A stretch of 9,212 bases of DNA, taken from NCBI GenBank assembly GCA_947625995.1, contig CANQQN010000068.1, forward strand, positions 1 through 9,212. The letters run 5' to 3'. The number at the start of each line of letters is the position of its first letter. Position 1 is the first letter of the stretch. This DNA is from an uncultured Lachnospiraceae bacterium (lineage in GTDB: Bacteria > Bacillota > Clostridia > Lachnospirales > Lachnospiraceae). The notes beneath the pieces are model-generated. The model did no database searches. It was not told the origin of the DNA and worked only from the letters and a program-made list of their open reading frames with translations. The position numbers and the translations under genes were made by a program. Below, in pieces: positions 7,396 through 9,212 of the stretch.

Positions 7396-8317
7396 AATGC
7401 AGGAGGAGGCCAGGCACAGTCTGATCGTCTGTGAAAATCTGGTCAAGATCTATAAAACGAAGGATATCGAGGTTATGGCGCTGCAGGGACTGGATATTAC
7501 CATCGAAGAAGGAGAACTGATGGCCATCGTGGGCAACAGCGGAAGCGGGAAATCCACGTTTTTAAATATGATCGGCGGATTGGACCGCCCTACGGCAGGC
7601 CGCCTGTATGTGGATGGAAAGAATCTGTTTACCCTCAGTGAAAAGGAACTGGTGACTTATAAGAAAAATACGGTTGGATTTGTCTGGCAGAATAACGCCC
7701 GCAATCTGCTCCCTTATCTGACTGCCCAGCAGAACGTGGAATTGCCTATGATCTTGGATGACGCCAAGGACCGCAGCCAGCGGGCGCTTTCGCTACTGGA
7801 ACTGGTGGGACTCAAAAATAAAAAGGACAGTAAGCTGGGGCAGCTTTCCGGCGGCGAGCAGCAGCGCATTGCCATTGCCATCGCTCTTGCCAACGGGCCG
7901 AAGATCTTGCTGGCGGATGAGCCTACCGGCGCCGTGGACGCAAAGACAGGCAGTTATATTCTTGATGTGTTCAGGAAGGTCAACGAGGAGATGGGAGTGA
8001 CGGTCATCATTGTCACCCATGATCCGACTCTTGCGAAGCGGGTAAACCGGGTAGTTTCCATTCGGGACGGTAAGACCAGCAGCGAGATGATCCGCAGGGT
8101 CAGTTATCTAGAAGAACTGGCGCAGGTGAAGGCATTCAGTGAGATGACCAGAGAGGAACAGGAGCAGGCCGTTTTGCATGAGGAGTATGCGGTGCTGGAC
8201 CGTGTGGGACGGGTGCAGATTCCCAGAGAAATGTTGGATCAGATCGGGGTGACGGGAAATCGGGTCCGTTTGGAAGTACAGGACGGAAAGATCCTGCTTA
8301 CGCCGGAAAAAATGTAA
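7385..8317 (+). CDS. ABC transporter ATP-binding protein 2 with C-terminal AbrB/SpoVT-like extension
   Basis: This is a 310-residue ATPase, about 80 residues longer than its neighbour. The core motifs are intact: Walker A GNSGSGKST (50-58), Q-loop Gln102 in FVWQNN, signature LSGGEQQR (154-161), Walker B ILLADEP (174-180) with Glu179, and switch His212 in VTHD. After the signature it reads IAIAIALA where ATPase 1 has the commoner VAIARALA, so the usual Arg is Ile166. After the core (about residue 232), a charged helical linker (RRVSYLEELAQVKAF, then TREEQEQAV) leads to a segment at about 268-306. That segment contains VLDRVGRVQIPREMLDQIGV and ends in DGKILLTP, matching the pattern of the AbrB/SpoVT/MazE swapped-hairpin fold. 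Whether it binds DNA or only mediates dimerisation is unknown. GTG 7385 is preferred; ATG 7397 is the alternative. It is the last gene of the cluster. Confidence 0.9.
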   Translation: MNGEMQEEARHSLIVCENLVKIYKTKDIEVMALQGLDITIEEGELMAIVGNSGSGKSTFLNMIGGLDRPTAGRLYVDGKNLFTLSEKELVTYKKNTVGFVWQNNARNLLPYLTAQQNVELPMILDDAKDRSQRALSLLELVGLKNKKDSKLGQLSGGEQQRIAIAIALANGPKILLADEPTGAVDAKTGSYILDVFRKVNEEMGVTVIIVTHDPTLAKRVNRVVSIRDGKTSSEMIRRVSYLEELAQVKAFSEMTREEQEQAVLHEEYAVLDRVGRVQIPREMLDQIGVTGNRVRLEVQDGKILLTPEKM

Positions 8318-8364
8318 ACACTTTGCCGTTTCCGTTCAGATCGCCCATTTCATGGCTGGATATA

Positions 8365-8397
8365 GACTGCGCCCCATTGGTGGCAAGGGGCGCAGTC
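8365..8397. other. GC-rich inverted repeat, possible bidirectional transcription end hairpin
   Basis: GACTGCGCCCC (8365-8375) pairs perfectly with GGGGCGCAGTC (8387-8397), giving an 11-bp stem. TTG/CAA (8377-8379 with 8384-8386) can extend it past a bulged A, leaving a GTGG loop. It sits midway between two convergent genes, the expected place for a terminator. However, the + strand tail is CGGAAAAAAT and the minus-strand tail is TATATCC, so neither has the U-run of a Rho-independent terminator. It may stabilise 3' ends of the transcripts instead. Confidence 0.6.
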
Positions 8398-8415
8398 CGG
8401 AAAAAATCATGCACA

Positions 8416-8452
8416 GGAAAATAATACAGAGGATCCGTTTAAAAACAGGATC
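8416..8452 (-). terminator. Weak candidate terminator downstream of argG
   Basis: Read on the minus strand, GATCC (8452-8448) and GGATC (8436-8432) flank an AT-rich loop that can form three further GTT/AAC pairs. The following tail (8431-8416) is moderately T-rich but interrupted. The stem is short, so this is only a candidate end for the argG transcript. Confidence 0.25.
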
Positions 8453-8485
8453 GATATTTCTTGCTAAGGGTTTGTGGTTCATGGA

Positions 8486-9212
8486 TTATTTCTTCTCTCC
8501 ATCCAGCAGCGCCCGTACCTTCATGGAAAGTCCGAACAGATTGATGAAGCCCTCGGCATCGTGGTGGTCGTACAACTCTCCGGTGGTGAAGCTTGCCAGA
8601 GATTCGCTGTAAAGAGAATTGGGGGAGGTGGTGCCTGCCTTAATGATATTGCCCTTGTAAAGCTTAAACTTCACTTCGCCGGTAACACGCTCCTGCGTGG
8701 AAGTAACAAACGCCTGCAGCGCCTCCCGAAGGGGCGTAAACCACTTACCTTCGTATACAAGGTTGGCAAATTTGTTGGAAAGCTCTTTTTTCAAAGAAAG
8801 GGTATCCCGGTCAAGAATCAACTCTTCCAACTGTGTATGGGCCTCCATAAGAATGGTGCCGCCGGGTGTCTCATAAACGCCTCTGGATTTCATGCCTACC
8901 ACGCGGTTTTCTACAATATCGATGATGCCGATGCCGTGCTTGCCGCCAAGCTTGTTCAGCTTGCGGATAATGTCGGAAGCCTTCATCTTTTCACCGTTGA
9001 TGGCAACGGGCACGCCCTTTTCAAAGGAAAGAGATACGTATTCCGGCTGGTCGGGAGCCTTCTCCGGTGTTACGCCCAGCACAAGGAGATGGTCGTAATT
9101 GGGCTCGTTGGCGGGATCCTCCAATTCCAGTCCCTCGTGGCTGATGTGCCATAAGTTCCGGTCGCGGCTGTAGCTGTTGTCCGCGGAGAAAGGAAGGTCG
9201 TGTCTGTTACGG
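8486..9212 (-). CDS. argG: Argininosuccinate synthase (ArgG), C-terminal part, partial
   Basis: ArgG joins citrulline and aspartate, using ATP, to form argininosuccinate in arginine biosynthesis in the cytoplasm. The minus-strand frame is open from the right window edge to the TAA at 8488-8486, giving 241 residues of a protein usually about 400 long. The nucleotide-binding N-terminus lies beyond the window. The fragment starts near RNRHDLPFSADNSYSRD and continues through NLWHISHEG, LELEDPANEP, KLGGKHGIGIIDIVENRVVG, MKSRGVYETPGG and a typical multimerisation tail (TTSPNSLYSESLASF, then DHHDAEGFINLFGL). These are well-known ArgG blocks. In-frame TTG at 9124 is internal, because conserved ArgG sequence continues upstream of it. 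The gene is convergent with the export cluster and functionally unrelated to it. Confidence 0.96.
   Translation of the reverse strand, partial: RNRHDLPFSADNSYSRDRNLWHISHEGLELEDPANEPNYDHLLVLGVTPEKAPDQPEYVSLSFEKGVPVAINGEKMKASDIIRKLNKLGGKHGIGIIDIVENRVVGMKSRGVYETPGGTILMEAHTQLEELILDRDTLSLKKELSNKFANLVYEGKWFTPLREALQAFVTSTQERVTGEVKFKLYKGNIIKAGTTSPNSLYSESLASFTTGELYDHHDAEGFINLFGLSMKVRALLDGEKK

Larger units (their letters stand above)
8318..8485. other. Intergenic region between convergent genes
   Basis: This 168-base gap separates the end of the export cluster from the end of argG. It holds a strong GC-rich inverted repeat (8365-8397) and a weaker one (8432-8452). I see no credible coding frame. No canonical intrinsic terminator with a U-rich tail is seen on the + strand. 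Confidence 0.7.

Noticed and set aside
8303..8407. Direct repeat CCGGAAAAAAT at 8303-8313 and 8397-8407
   Set aside because: Only 11 bases with an A-run, one copy inside the end of the ATPase 2 gene; more likely chance than an attachment site or target duplication, as no mobile gene lies between them.
8474..9154. A 226-codon + strand frame across the argG region
   Set aside because: It is antisense to unmistakable ArgG blocks and has no plausible product of its own.

Overview
The window looks like the chromosome of a Gram-positive, low-to-mid-GC Clostridia-type bacterium, most likely a Lachnospiraceae-like gut Firmicute. This is inferred from the AddA-type recombination nuclease (Firmicutes use AddAB), three lipoprotein signal peptides, strong GGAGG-type ribosome binding sites and tight gene packing. 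Species cannot be read from the sequence. I saw no tRNA, rRNA, CRISPR array, insertion sequence or phage gene.

Layout. Positions 1-662 (+) hold the C-terminal nuclease domain of AddA, cut by the left edge. Overlapping its end is a tightly packed six-gene export cluster, all on + (about 646-8317): three consecutive HlyD/RND-type membrane-fusion (adaptor) lipoproteins, one large permease with two FtsX/MacB-like halves, and two ABC ATPases. The second ATPase carries a C-terminal extension ending in an AbrB/SpoVT-like swapped-hairpin motif. A 168-bp gap (8318-8485) contains a perfect 11-bp GC-rich inverted repeat. Then comes argG (argininosuccinate synthase) on the minus strand, convergent with the cluster and cut by the right edge.

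How it may work. The permease has two FtsX cores, ten predicted membrane segments and two extracellular domains, so one polypeptide could supply both halves of a type VII (MacB/LolCDE/BceB-like) ABC transporter. The two different ATPases could form its nucleotide-binding heterodimer. The three lipoproteins would be anchored on the outer face of the membrane and could form a mixed adaptor ring on the permease. Two have a coiled-coil hairpin inserted in the lipoyl domain and one has none. The substrate is not evident, and there is no two-component system, regulator or peptide precursor in the window.

The most notable points are the three adaptors for one permease, the AbrB-like tail on an ATPase, the acidic low-complexity insert in the second extracellular domain, and the overlap of the export cluster with addA. 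No promoter for the cluster is visible, so it is probably transcribed with addA or from further upstream.
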